This document shows, in pieces, positions 20,001 to 27,567 of a DNA stretch of 64,000 nt. The stretch's first letter is position 1; the number at the start of each line of letters is the position of its first letter. This DNA comes from Pontibacter sp. G13 (GTDB lineage Bacteria > Bacteroidota > Bacteroidia > J057). The stretch lies in assembly GCF_031851795.1 (NCBI RefSeq), contig NZ_CP134696.1, positions 6,758,001 to 6,822,000 on the forward strand, written 5' to 3'. The notes under the pieces were generated by a model. The model had not been told where the DNA came from. It searched no databases and worked only from the letters and a program-made list of their open reading frames with translations. The position numbers and the translations under genes were made by a program.

Positions 20001-20373
20001 GCACATCAAGAAGGCGCTTCTGCTTACCCCTGAGGCCCCTACCTCCCTGTTGGATTCTGCCAAAAACTACGAGTTGGACTTGATGGACATCAACATGAAG
20101 CTGAATGGGGATGCAACGCTCAGTCGTCGATACTTCGAGACCCCTCCATCCATCAATGGTCGCATTGGCCAAATCGTGTACGGAATGGGGCGCTCCACTT
20201 CGTCCCCTACCCAGACCATGCAGGATGGCTATGCCATTGCCAAAGAAGAATTGGCGCCTGTTCGGGAAGAGGTTCAACAGTTGACCCAGAAGATCCAGAC
20301 ACTGGAAACCAAACTGGAAGGATATGGAGCTCCCTACACGCCAGGGCGTTCCTTGATCGAAACTGAAAGATAG
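17068..20373 (+). CDS. Secreted VPS10/sortilin-like BNR-repeat protein
   Basis: 1101 residues with a signal peptide (RFTLLVLCGMLFSGSLALAQ). Many Asp-box repeats are visible, e.g. IYKSTDGGKSWKSMG, LYKSTDGGESWENVL, IYKSTDGGETWKKSQ and LFKSSDQGKSWTKLSGG, each on a propeller blade, through residue ~740. The remaining ~360 residues contain a beta domain and a coiled-coil-like helix pair (ADVAELQRQVTSVNAVQRDL). This is the large family annotated as 'glycosyl hydrolase' in Bacteroidota because of xyloglucanase-like propellers; catalytic activity is not demonstrable from sequence. Confidence 0.88.
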   Translation: MKRFTLLVLCGMLFSGSLALAQKKKRDQEPATSSSEENRMVSSTFSGLKFRNVGPAFTSGRVSDIAVNPDNHSEYYVAVASGGVWKTVNHGTTFQPIFDGQASYSVGCVSLDPNNPAVVWVGTGENNGQRSVAYGDGIYKSTDGGKSWKSMGLKNSEHIARIYIDPRNSQTVFAAVQGPLWSNGGERGLYKSTDGGESWENVLEVDEYTGVSDLVVDPRNPDVMYASTWQRQRKVWTFISGGPGSAIYKSTDGGETWKKSQSGLPGGDLGRIGLAISPVNPDVLYAIVEADSKRGGFFRSTDRGANWEKRNKYQTSGNYYQEIFCDPVEVGRVYVMDTYGHFTVDGGKTFNRIGERTKHVDNHAIWINPNDNRHMIWGCDGGVYETYDQTKTWHFKDNLPIIQFYKVAVDNDAPFYNIYGGTQDNNSMGGPSRTISANGIPNADWYITNGGDGFESQVDPENPNIVYAQAQYGWLVRYDRASGENMFIQPQPGKGEPGLRWNWDAPLLISPHDPARLYFGANRLFRTDDRGNEWTAVSGDLSRQVDRNKLPVMGKVWSVDAVAKNRSTSNYGNIVALDESPIKEGLLYVGTDDGLIQISQDGGGSWTKINHVSGVPEMTYVNMLVASQHDVNVVYAAFNNHKQGDFKPYLFKSSDQGKSWTKLSGGLPARGSVYAIAEDHVDPNLLFAGTEFGLFFTTNGGQDWVQLKGGLPTIAIRDIAIQKRENDLVLASFGRGFYVLDDYSPLRQVSEQTLTKQAHLFPIKDALMYVESRPLGLRGKGFQGDNYYAAENPPVGAVFTLYLNDAPKSLKDQRSARERELEESGESVSYPTLDEMRAEDREESSYLLFTITDTEGKVVNRVKAPMKKGLQRVVWNGHYPATTPVKLNDRGPMSPFSERSTGPRANPGDYQVSVAQVINGRIQELVGAQPFKLIKLENTTLPAENTEESLAFLADVAELQRQVTSVNAVQRDLTNRIKHIKKALLLTPEAPTSLLDSAKNYELDLMDINMKLNGDATLSRRYFETPPSINGRIGQIVYGMGRSTSSPTQTMQDGYAIAKEELAPVREEVQQLTQKIQTLETKLEGYGAPYTPGRSLIETER

Positions 20374-20451
20374 GCCTCGATATGACTTATTTGTGTCTGA
20401 TTGAGTAATTGGTTAACTTCAGATATCCTAAATCCTAAGAACAACACCAGG

Positions 20452-20477
20452 GCCCTGCCATTCGTGGCGGGGCTTTT
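20452..20477 (+). terminator. Probable terminator after the VPS10-like gene
   Basis: GCCCTGCC (20452-20459) pairs with GGCGGGGC (20466-20473) with one wobble, followed by TTTT. Confidence 0.6.
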
Positions 20478-20532
20478 GGATTTTGGTCGAAACCAAGCCT
20501 GTGGTCGCGGGTTTACCTAAAAACCATTTCCT

Positions 20533-21597
20533 ATGAATGTGCTGTTCAAATATGTGGGGGTTGCGCTGGCCTTTTGGGTCGGATGCGGGTCTGCGAATGA
20601 AAAGAAAACCGAAGCAACTCCCCAACCTGAAAGTGTAACCATTGAATCCGTAGCTAGCCATGACCACCAGTGGACTGGGATCGCTGTAGGAGCAGATGGG
20701 TCGCTGATTTTAAACCTTCCCACTTGGTCCGATGATGTCCCGATCTCGGTGGGTGTTTGGACCCATGAATCTCTCCAGCCCTTTCCTACGGAAGATTGGA
20801 ATGGTGTAGCTGGCGATTCTGAATCTGGATTTATCTGTGTGCAGAGTGTTTACACAGATGATCAAGGCAACCTCTGGATTCTCGATCCCGCCAATCCCAA
20901 ATTTGAGGGAGTCGTGGAAGGAGGCCCCAAGCTGTACGAATTCAAGCTTGGAGCGGAAAAGCCCGTTCGGACTTACTCTTTTCCCGAAGAAGTCATCGAT
21001 CCCAATTCCTATCTCAATGATGTTCGGATTGATACCGATCGTCGGATGGCTTATCTCACGGATTCAGGGTTTGGTGCATTGCTGACCGTGGATTTGGAAA
21101 GTGGGGAAGTACATCGGTTTTTGGCTGACCACCCTTCTGTGAAATCAGAGGTGGATTCCTTGGTCATGTCGGATGGAAGCGTCTGGCGAAATACGGTTCA
21201 TTCGGATGGAATCGCGCTGTCTCCTGATCGCAAATGGCTGTACTACACGGCGCTAACGGGACACACGCTTTACCGCGTGCCAACGGATTCGTTGAGTGAG
21301 GGAGTTGATCCCTCTACATCTGTGGAAAAGGTCGCCGACATTGGGGCGACTGACGGCATGTGGTTTGGACAAGATGGTGTGCTTTACCTTGGCGGATTGG
21401 AGTCTGATGCCATTTTCACCTACACCGAGGCAGCAGGGTACCAATTGCTGGTCCGGAATCCTGCCATACGGTGGGCGGATTCATTTGCGGAGGATGCCGA
21501 GGGAAATGTGTATTTCACGACCTCGCAGATTCATTTGCCAGAATCGAGGAGAGGCGCTTACGAAGTCTTTCGAATTCACCAGAAAAAAACCCGATAG
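20533..21597 (+). CDS. Major royal jelly/yellow-family-like lipoprotein
   Basis: 354 residues. Lipoprotein signal ending VALAFWVGCGS. The mature part shows the MRJP/yellow (L-dopachrome tautomerase-related) propeller: WTGIAVGADGSLILNLPTW, QSVYTDDQGNLWILDPANP, YLNDVRIDTDRRMAYLTDSG, HSDGIALSPDRKWLYYTALTG and WADSFAEDAEGNVYFTTSQIH. Role in bacteria unknown. No operon partner; an NmrA-type reductase follows 85 bases downstream. Confidence 0.85.
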   Translation: MNVLFKYVGVALAFWVGCGSANEKKTEATPQPESVTIESVASHDHQWTGIAVGADGSLILNLPTWSDDVPISVGVWTHESLQPFPTEDWNGVAGDSESGFICVQSVYTDDQGNLWILDPANPKFEGVVEGGPKLYEFKLGAEKPVRTYSFPEEVIDPNSYLNDVRIDTDRRMAYLTDSGFGALLTVDLESGEVHRFLADHPSVKSEVDSLVMSDGSVWRNTVHSDGIALSPDRKWLYYTALTGHTLYRVPTDSLSEGVDPSTSVEKVADIGATDGMWFGQDGVLYLGGLESDAIFTYTEAAGYQLLVRNPAIRWADSFAEDAEGNVYFTTSQIHLPESRRGAYEVFRIHQKKTR

Positions 21598-21682
21598 GAT
21601 GTCAGAGGCCATTCGGGATTGTCGTGATACCGCCATGCAGCTGCCCTAATTTACTGGATATTCCTACTACATCGGATTGATC

Positions 21683-22546
21683 ATGTACAAAATCGCCATA
21701 ACAGGAGCCTCAGGCCAATTGGGTTCCGCCATAGTCCGCAAAACGGCCGATTGTCTAGGGGCCGATCAGGTATTGGCAGTTGCTCGCCATCCTGATAGAG
21801 CTGCACACCTAGGAGTGAAGGTGAGACCGGGAGATTATGATGATCGGGGAGAAATGGAGCGTGCATTCTATGGAGTGGATGAGGTCGTGCTGGTTTCTCC
21901 ACCATCTGCACCTGCCCAACGATTGAAACAATTGATCAAGGCCATCGATGCCGCCAAATCTGCGGGTGTCAAGCGGTTGATCTTTTCTAGCGTTATCGGC
22001 AAGACGGGCCAGCATGGGTTCAGTCCCATCATAGAGGTCCAACGAGAAGCAGAGCGATATTTGAAGCGTTCAGGCCTTCCTTGGACCATTGCTCGAAATG
22101 GAATCTACCTCGAACCCGATATCGAAACATTGGACACCTATATCGATGCTGGAAAAATCTCCAATTGCGCAGGCAAGGGGAAATGTGCCTATACATCCCG
22201 AGAGGAATTGGCGGAGGCGTATTGCGCGTTGGTGTGCCAATCCAATGGTATGGCCAAAACCTTCAATCTCGCTGGACCCAATACCACGCAAGCGGAGCTG
22301 GCAACATGTTTTTCAGAAGTCATCGGGAAGCCCATTGCTTTCGAGGATGTGTCTGTGTCTAGCTTTCAGCGGGATCGGGTGGCTTCCGTCGGGCCTGAAT
22401 TGGGGAGCGTGATCGGAGGCATCTATGCCAGTATCCGTGCGGGATTTATGGAAGTCGAATCTGACTTTGAAGAGATCGTAGGACGCCCTCATCATACCAT
22501 CGAGGAAATCGTCCAATCCCAGATGCAGCGACCCGCCACGGGTTGA
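21683..22546 (+). CDS. NmrA/QOR2-like NAD(P)H-binding reductase
   Basis: Start at ATG 21683, giving YKIAITGASGQLGSAIVRK, an atypical-SDR Rossmann motif (GASGxxG). Length 287 residues with VLVSPPSA, FSSVIGKTGQHGFSP and PWTIARNGIYLE as in NAD(P)H:quinone oxidoreductase 2/NmrA-like proteins. There is no classical YxxxK pair. Substrate not predictable. Confidence 0.85.
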   Translation: MYKIAITGASGQLGSAIVRKTADCLGADQVLAVARHPDRAAHLGVKVRPGDYDDRGEMERAFYGVDEVVLVSPPSAPAQRLKQLIKAIDAAKSAGVKRLIFSSVIGKTGQHGFSPIIEVQREAERYLKRSGLPWTIARNGIYLEPDIETLDTYIDAGKISNCAGKGKCAYTSREELAEAYCALVCQSNGMAKTFNLAGPNTTQAELATCFSEVIGKPIAFEDVSVSSFQRDRVASVGPELGSVIGGIYASIRAGFMEVESDFEEIVGRPHHTIEEIVQSQMQRPATG

Positions 22547-22577
22547 TCCAAACTCTACTTACGCAGCTGACAAGCAA

Positions 22578-22614
22578 AAAGTGGGCGATCTCATTGGATG
22601 AGATCGCCCACTTT
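22578..22614. terminator. Bidirectional terminator between convergent genes
   Basis: GTGGGCGATCTCAT (22581-22594) pairs perfectly with ATGAGATCGCCCAC (22598-22611) with a three-base loop; it is flanked by A-run and T-run and serves both convergent genes. Confidence 0.82.
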
Positions 22615-22635
22615 CGCCTATTTAAGAAGGTATAT

Positions 22636-23046
22636 CTAGGGGATCAGGACCATACTGCCTTGACCGCTAAGGGTTAATTCGTCGTCTGTCAATTCGAAGG
22701 AAACCATGTCTGAAAGCATCCCCGCCCAGACAAGCGCATCTTCAGAATCACAGCACATTTCGGTACATGCCGCGCTTTCCATTTCGATACTGGACCCAGA
22801 CTCTTGGAAGTTTCCTCCGCACATGTTGACGTCTAGCGAGACTTCGTAGGAGCCATCCGCATGGAAGGAGATCGTGTATTGGCCTGTCGGAAGAACTGCC
22901 TGTGGAGAACCTGCGGGGGTGAATTCGTAGAGCACCCAAGTGGTCCCGGCAAGGCTGTCTTGAGGCGTTTGGGTCTCTTGACAAGCGGATGCGCCCATTG
23001 TGAGCATCACACATCCCAAGGCTACATGCAAGAAGGGTTTCATCAT
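22636..23046 (-). CDS. META-domain-like lipoprotein
   Basis: 136 residues with lipoprotein signal (HVALGCVMLTMGASACQ). The mature part matches the META/HslJ pattern: LAGTTWVLYEF, TISFHADGSYEVSLDVNMCGG, the turn before AACTEMCC, and SFELTDDELTLSGQGSMVLI. The family is often linked to envelope stress or heat resistance, but its role here is unknown. Cysteines are unusually frequent (TEMCC, NMCGG). Confidence 0.7.
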   Translation of the reverse strand: MMKPFLHVALGCVMLTMGASACQETQTPQDSLAGTTWVLYEFTPAGSPQAVLPTGQYTISFHADGSYEVSLDVNMCGGNFQESGSSIEMESAACTEMCCDSEDALVWAGMLSDMVSFELTDDELTLSGQGSMVLIP

Positions 23047-23185
23047 TATACTCGGTTAGGTTGAATCTATTCGCTAGACGTTGGGGATTAAACGGACGCT
23101 GGGGAATGATTATTCAGGAGTCCGGATTGAACCCGAGTATGTCCTAGATGAAGGTGGGAAAAAGCAGGGTGAATGACGAAAGGGA

Positions 23186-24070
23186 TCAGCTGAGAGACTG
23201 CCAGAGGTAGTAAGTGGCATAGGATTCCCAGCCTTTCCAAGGATCGGCAGCAGCTCGAACTTCGGAGGGGGTTGGTTTGCGGTCTAGGTCGAGGGCCTTC
23301 CGGATCGCCTGATGAAGTCCCGCATCTCCAACTGGTAGCGCATTGGGCAGCCCCAAGCAGCGCATCATGGCGTAATTGGCAGTCCAGTCCCCAATTCCCC
23401 GGACTTTGACCAATCGCTCTCTGATAGCCAACGGGTCATTCAGTTGCTCCAATTCCTGTTGGGATAAGTCACCAGAAAGAAATTGTTGGGCGATCTCTTG
23501 GATGTATTCAACTTTTCTGCGGGAGAATTGCATGATCTTCAATTCTGCCGGGTCCAAGTCCGACAATGCTTCTGGTTTGGGAAATGTGTACCAAGTTTGT
23601 CCTGCCAGCAAATGGTGGCCACCGAATGTCCGAACCAAGCGAGATTTGAGTTGGTATGCAAATGCAAGATTGATTTGCTGACCGATGATGCACCAAATCA
23701 GCGTCTCGAACAGATCCGGGATTCGTATCAATCTAAGCCCACGATGTTGTCGTACGATCGGCCCAAGGATCGGGTCTGATTCTGCCATTTGATAGAATTC
23801 AGTCAGATTCCGATCAAGGTCCAAGCTGGTTTTCACCCATTGCTCCACTTCCCGCCAAGATTGATCCTTCAAATCGTCTTCGGTAGCAATTTCAATCGTA
23901 TCCTCGTCGGCTCCAATATAAAATAGGTGTGGATGCTCATCCAGCACGAGCACCTTTTGCCAAATTCCTTCCGAAACCCGGTGAAGTGGTTCCAGCGCAT
24001 TTCGATCTAGCTGCTTGAGGCAGGCTTGCCAACTAAAATCTGCAGGAAGCTGAATCTTCCGAGTATGCAT
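23186..24070 (-). CDS. AlkA-type DNA-3-methyladenine glycosylase (HhH-GPD superfamily)
   Basis: 294 residues from ATG 24070 (an in-frame ATG at 24109 adds 13 residues). The HhH-GPD core is complete: LIWCIIGQQINLAFAYQLKSRL, hairpin VKVRGIGDWTANYAMMRCLG and the catalytic Asp in ALPVGDAGLHQAIRKAL. It excises alkylated bases in base-excision repair. Same strand as the MmcQ and TfoX-like genes, but ~140 bp apart from them. Confidence 0.88.
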   Translation of the reverse strand: MHTRKIQLPADFSWQACLKQLDRNALEPLHRVSEGIWQKVLVLDEHPHLFYIGADEDTIEIATEDDLKDQSWREVEQWVKTSLDLDRNLTEFYQMAESDPILGPIVRQHRGLRLIRIPDLFETLIWCIIGQQINLAFAYQLKSRLVRTFGGHHLLAGQTWYTFPKPEALSDLDPAELKIMQFSRRKVEYIQEIAQQFLSGDLSQQELEQLNDPLAIRERLVKVRGIGDWTANYAMMRCLGLPNALPVGDAGLHQAIRKALDLDRKPTPSEVRAAADPWKGWESYATYYLWQSLS

Positions 24071-24208
24071 GAGTGTGGATTGAGCGGAACAATAAAATGG
24101 AAAGCCCAAGGTAGTGAAATATTTTCGAGTGGGCTGATGGTCGGTATGTTAATTTGGGGGAATCGTAAAAGGCGTCAGGGAGCCATCATAAAGAAAGCTC
24201 CCTGATTT

Positions 24209-24538
24209 TTACAAAGTACTAGATAGATATTCCAAGGCAATCTCACCAAGTCGGGGCCAAAGTTCGGATTCGTCGGAATGAGACCAATACCAAGCTTTCA
24301 TGGGACCTTTGTTCTTGAAAGGGGAGAGATACCTCGTTTCGGCCATCCCAACAGCTTTCGTGTCGAAGTCCTTACCGAGTTTGAAGCACATTTCGCCATC
24401 GATATAAAAGGCAAATACTTTACCCCGAAACTGAAGCCCCTCGGCGCTCATCATTTTCCCAAGTTCCACGTCTGGATGCTGATCCATCATCTGTTGACAT
24501 ACCGCTTGGAAGGCGGATTGAGATTGAGCCGCATTCAT
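24209..24538 (-). CDS. TfoX N-terminal-domain-like protein
   Basis: 109 residues: VELGKMMSAEGLQFRGKVFAFYIDGEMCFKLGKD resembles the TfoX-N fold (a 'MFG..G..y.dG.mFa.i..d.lylK' pattern), then RYLSPFKNKGPMKAWYWSHSD. It overlaps the upstream MmcQ-like gene by ATGA and is co-translated. Function unknown. Confidence 0.65.
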   Translation of the reverse strand: MNAAQSQSAFQAVCQQMMDQHPDVELGKMMSAEGLQFRGKVFAFYIDGEMCFKLGKDFDTKAVGMAETRYLSPFKNKGPMKAWYWSHSDESELWPRLGEIALEYLSSTL

Positions 24539-24927
24539 GAGGAGGTAGTTTGGGAGAGTTCGTTTTGCAATCGCTTGGGCAGGGATTGAAAGACCAATTG
24601 GTAGGAGTCCTTGATCATGGATTCGATGAAATCATCCGTGAGCGAGCCATCCATAAACACCGAATTCCAATGCTTTTTATTCATGTGCCAGCCCGGAATG
24701 ATGGCGTCGTGCGATTCCCGGAGGGAAATGGCGTGGTCTGGATCGCACTTCAGATTTAGAAAATGAAAAGGAGGGGCTTCGCTACCTTCATAGGTAAAGG
24801 GAAGGACGAAGGTCATGGCAAACCCTTTGTCGCCGACCTTGAACCAGACGGCGTGGTCCCCATGGGGATAGGTTTCTTCTGCGCCAGGTAGGGACCGGCA
24901 ATAAGACATAAACTGGGAAAGATCCAT
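24535..24927 (-). CDS. MmcQ/YjbR-family protein
   Basis: 130 residues. Typical family features: LSQFMSYCRSLPGAEETYPHGDHAVWFKVGDKGFAM, LNLKCDPDHAISLRES, WNSVFMDGSLTDDFIESMIKDSYQLV. YjbR-fold proteins are commonly annotated DNA-binding, but this is not established. First gene of a two-gene unit with the TfoX-like gene. Confidence 0.85.
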   Translation of the reverse strand: MDLSQFMSYCRSLPGAEETYPHGDHAVWFKVGDKGFAMTFVLPFTYEGSEAPPFHFLNLKCDPDHAISLRESHDAIIPGWHMNKKHWNSVFMDGSLTDDFIESMIKDSYQLVFQSLPKRLQNELSQTTSS

Positions 24928-24990
24928 TTGTCCAGATGATAAATGGGACGATAAAATGGAGGTTCTTTTCTCTTACTCAAAAGGTACAAA

Positions 24991-25028
24991 AAAAGCAGCA
25001 AACCCTGTGTGTAGGGCTTGCTGCTTTT
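24991..25028. terminator. Bidirectional terminator downstream of the EcsC-family gene
   Basis: AAAAGCAGCAAACCCT (24991-25006) pairs at 15 of 16 positions with AGGGCTTGCTGCTTTT (25013-25028). The A-run on the left gives a U-run for the minus-strand EcsC gene. Confidence 0.8.
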
Positions 25029-25049
25029 GGGTTTTGCCTCCGAGGAGGA

Positions 25050-25943
25050 TTAGTCTATTTCAATCTTGATGGTTCTGTTTCTGCCTTTCTTGTCGAGCAG
25101 GAATCGCTCGCGATACAGCATGAATGCGGCTTCACCAACATCTTTGAGGTAGACGTAATTGAATCCACCGCTAAAGACTGCACCGAGTCCCGGAATCAGT
25201 GCTGCAGCTTTTTTGGTGATGGTTCTTTCGACGATTTCCTTGATGATGATTCTGGAAACGAAGCTGGTGGCGTTTTTGCCAAGTTGCTTGGTAGCGAAAT
25301 CTCCTCCGATATCTCCGTAAACACTGGATTCGCGACCCGCTTCAAAATCTTTCAATTCAGCCAATGAGCGCTGTTTTTGTACCTTGTCTGCGGAGGTCGC
25401 CACCTTGAAGATCCGCATCATGTATTCCATCTCATATGCTTTGTCCCGAGGGTCCTGCGCATCATTTGTCAGGTCATATCCGTAACAGAGGGCGATCTGA
25501 TAAATTGAGCGGAGAGACAAGGTGAATAGGGTAGGGAGGTCAGCAATCAGACCGGGCCACCCAACCAGACCTGTCCCCAATCCACTGAGTGTTCCCATTC
25601 GGGTATTTTGATCAATGAATTTTTCGGCAACGTGATCCAAGTCGTGAATGGATGCTTTCTTGAGGGCTGCGATGGTAGTGGCATGAATGTCGAACTCACG
25701 GGTGGCGATGAGTACATCGTTGCCATCGACGGTCCATTGAGAAACGTCGTGAAGTTTTTCGACAATGGTTTCGGTAACGCCTGAGACACTATTCTTGACT
25801 TCTACAGGGGTCAATTTTTCTGTTACCCAAGAGATAGGCTTACTGACGAAATCAGTGGCACGGTTGAGGAAACTGGGGTTTTCCGCTTTCCACCCTGCGA
25901 TTTCATCCAAGATATGCGTTTCCGAAGAATTCAATTTTGCCAT
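25050..25943 (-). CDS. EcsC-family protein
   Basis: 297 residues. Matches EcsC-domain proteins by YQIALCYGYDLTNDAQDPRDKAYEMEYMMRIFKVATSADK, a hydrophobic Gly-rich segment GLGTGLVGWPGLIADLPTLF, and TKKAAALIPGLGAVFSGGFNYVYLKDVGEAAFMLYRERFL near the C-terminus. The biochemical role of the EcsC domain is unclear. Single-gene unit with its own terminator. Confidence 0.85.
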   Translation of the reverse strand: MAKLNSSETHILDEIAGWKAENPSFLNRATDFVSKPISWVTEKLTPVEVKNSVSGVTETIVEKLHDVSQWTVDGNDVLIATREFDIHATTIAALKKASIHDLDHVAEKFIDQNTRMGTLSGLGTGLVGWPGLIADLPTLFTLSLRSIYQIALCYGYDLTNDAQDPRDKAYEMEYMMRIFKVATSADKVQKQRSLAELKDFEAGRESSVYGDIGGDFATKQLGKNATSFVSRIIIKEIVERTITKKAAALIPGLGAVFSGGFNYVYLKDVGEAAFMLYRERFLLDKKGRNRTIKIEID

Positions 25944-26024
25944 ACTGCGGTATTAGGTTTGGTCGAAAATCTGCTTATTTTACCAGATCCTCTCCGATAA
26001 GTTCAAGATAAAGAAAAAATTTGT

Positions 26025-27164
26025 ATGAAAATTGGAACCAAGGCTGTCCACGCTGGCGTCGAGCCTGATCCTTCCACAGGGGCGATCATGACCCCGATTT
26101 TCCAGACAAGTACCTACGTTCAGGCCGCGCCTGGCGATCATAAAGGATATGAGTACTCGCGTACCCATAACCCCACTCGTACCGCCCTTGAGAAGGCACT
26201 TGCCGAATTGGAGAATGGAACCCATGCTTGCTGCTTCTCTTCTGGACTTGCAGCGCTTGATGCGATCATCAAGTTGCTTCGTCCCGGAGATGAGGTGATT
26301 TCCACCAATGATCTCTATGGAGGAAGTTACCGCGCTTTCACGCAAGTTTTTGCGCATTATGGCATCCAATTCCACTTCGTGGATATGACCAACCTCGAGG
26401 AGGTGAAAGGTGCCGTCAATGACAAGACGAAAATGATATGGGTTGAGACGCCCACCAATCCTTTGATGAGAATTATCGATATCGAGGGATGTGCAGCGAT
26501 TGCCCGAGAAGCGGGTGCATGGTTGGTGGTCGACAATACCTTTGCCTCTCCCTACCTGCAAAACCCTCTGGATTTGGGCGCAGATTTTGTGCTGCATTCC
26601 ATCACCAAATATATCGGTGGTCACTCCGATGTTGTGATGGGATGTGTGGTGGTCAAAGATGCTGAATTGGATAGCCAGATCCGGTTTATTCAAAACGCAT
26701 GTGGGGCCACACCGGGACCGCAGGATTCTTTTCTTGTACTCAGGGGATTGAAGACCCTGCATTTGCGGATGCGCCAACACTGTGTAAATGGTGAGGCGGT
26801 AGCCAAGTTCCTGGCGGATCACCCCAAAGTAGGGGAGGTACATTGGCCCGGGTTTGAAAGCCATCCCGGCCATGCGGTTGCCAAGAAGCAAATGCGGGGA
26901 TTTGGAGGGATGATTTCCTTTACCTTGAAAGGAGATAAGCTCGAAGACGCATTGAGTGTGTTGAGCAACACGCACTTGTTTGCACTTGCAGAATCCTTGG
27001 GCGGGGTTGAATCGCTGATCGGCCATCCAGCTTCCATGACGCATGCTTCTATTCCCAAAGAACAGCGTATGAAAGCCGGTCTGAAGGACTCATTGATTCG
27101 TCTCTCTGTAGGAGTCGAGGACGCGGAAGATTTGATCGAAGATCTCAAACAGGCCATTGGCTAA
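26025..27164 (+). CDS. Cystathionine gamma-synthase/lyase family PLP enzyme
   Basis: 379 residues. Trans-sulfuration family hallmarks: GAIMTPIFQTSTYVQ, EYSRTHNPTRTALEKALAELE, FSSGLAALDAIIKLL, VVDNTFASPYLQNPL, and the PLP-lysine segment LHSITKYIGGHSDVVMG; C-terminal SLGGVESLIGHPASMTHASI and LIRLSVGVEDAEDLIEDL. Could be cystathionine gamma-synthase or gamma-lyase; the sequence alone does not separate them. Confidence 0.92.
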   Translation: MKIGTKAVHAGVEPDPSTGAIMTPIFQTSTYVQAAPGDHKGYEYSRTHNPTRTALEKALAELENGTHACCFSSGLAALDAIIKLLRPGDEVISTNDLYGGSYRAFTQVFAHYGIQFHFVDMTNLEEVKGAVNDKTKMIWVETPTNPLMRIIDIEGCAAIAREAGAWLVVDNTFASPYLQNPLDLGADFVLHSITKYIGGHSDVVMGCVVVKDAELDSQIRFIQNACGATPGPQDSFLVLRGLKTLHLRMRQHCVNGEAVAKFLADHPKVGEVHWPGFESHPGHAVAKKQMRGFGGMISFTLKGDKLEDALSVLSNTHLFALAESLGGVESLIGHPASMTHASIPKEQRMKAGLKDSLIRLSVGVEDAEDLIEDLKQAIG

Positions 27165-27183
27165 TTTGATAGACAATGCAATC

Positions 27184-27216
27184 AAAACCCGCATTCCATT
27201 TGGCATGCGGGTTTTT
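27184..27216 (+). terminator. Rho-independent terminator after the PLP enzyme gene
   Basis: AAAACCCGCAT (27184-27194) pairs with ATGCGGGTTTT (27205-27215), ending in a T-run. Confidence 0.82.
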
Positions 27217-27567
27217 CCGTTTACGCAGAGAGACTCGGATTTCATTCCAGTCATTTGACCATACGCAATGCGATTTCTTCCATTCAGTCCCATTAGACCA
27301 TTTCTCGCATTGTATTTGCATACCTTGGATCAAGCTGCTTACCCTAAGCGTGGGCAGTTGTCAGGAGTCTTGTCCGAATTGTGTGCATGAGTTTTGGGGT
27401 ATGCACCGGACAGTTCCCGCCCTTCATCTTTCCTTGCCTGCGTGATCGCTCGCGCTGAGAGGACCTCCGTGACCTTCAGTCGAAATGATGTACCTGCCCG
27501 AAAGGGGAGGCTGGGAGACTCATGTTTAAACTCAACACCAACACCTAGGCTAAATCGATCCAAGACC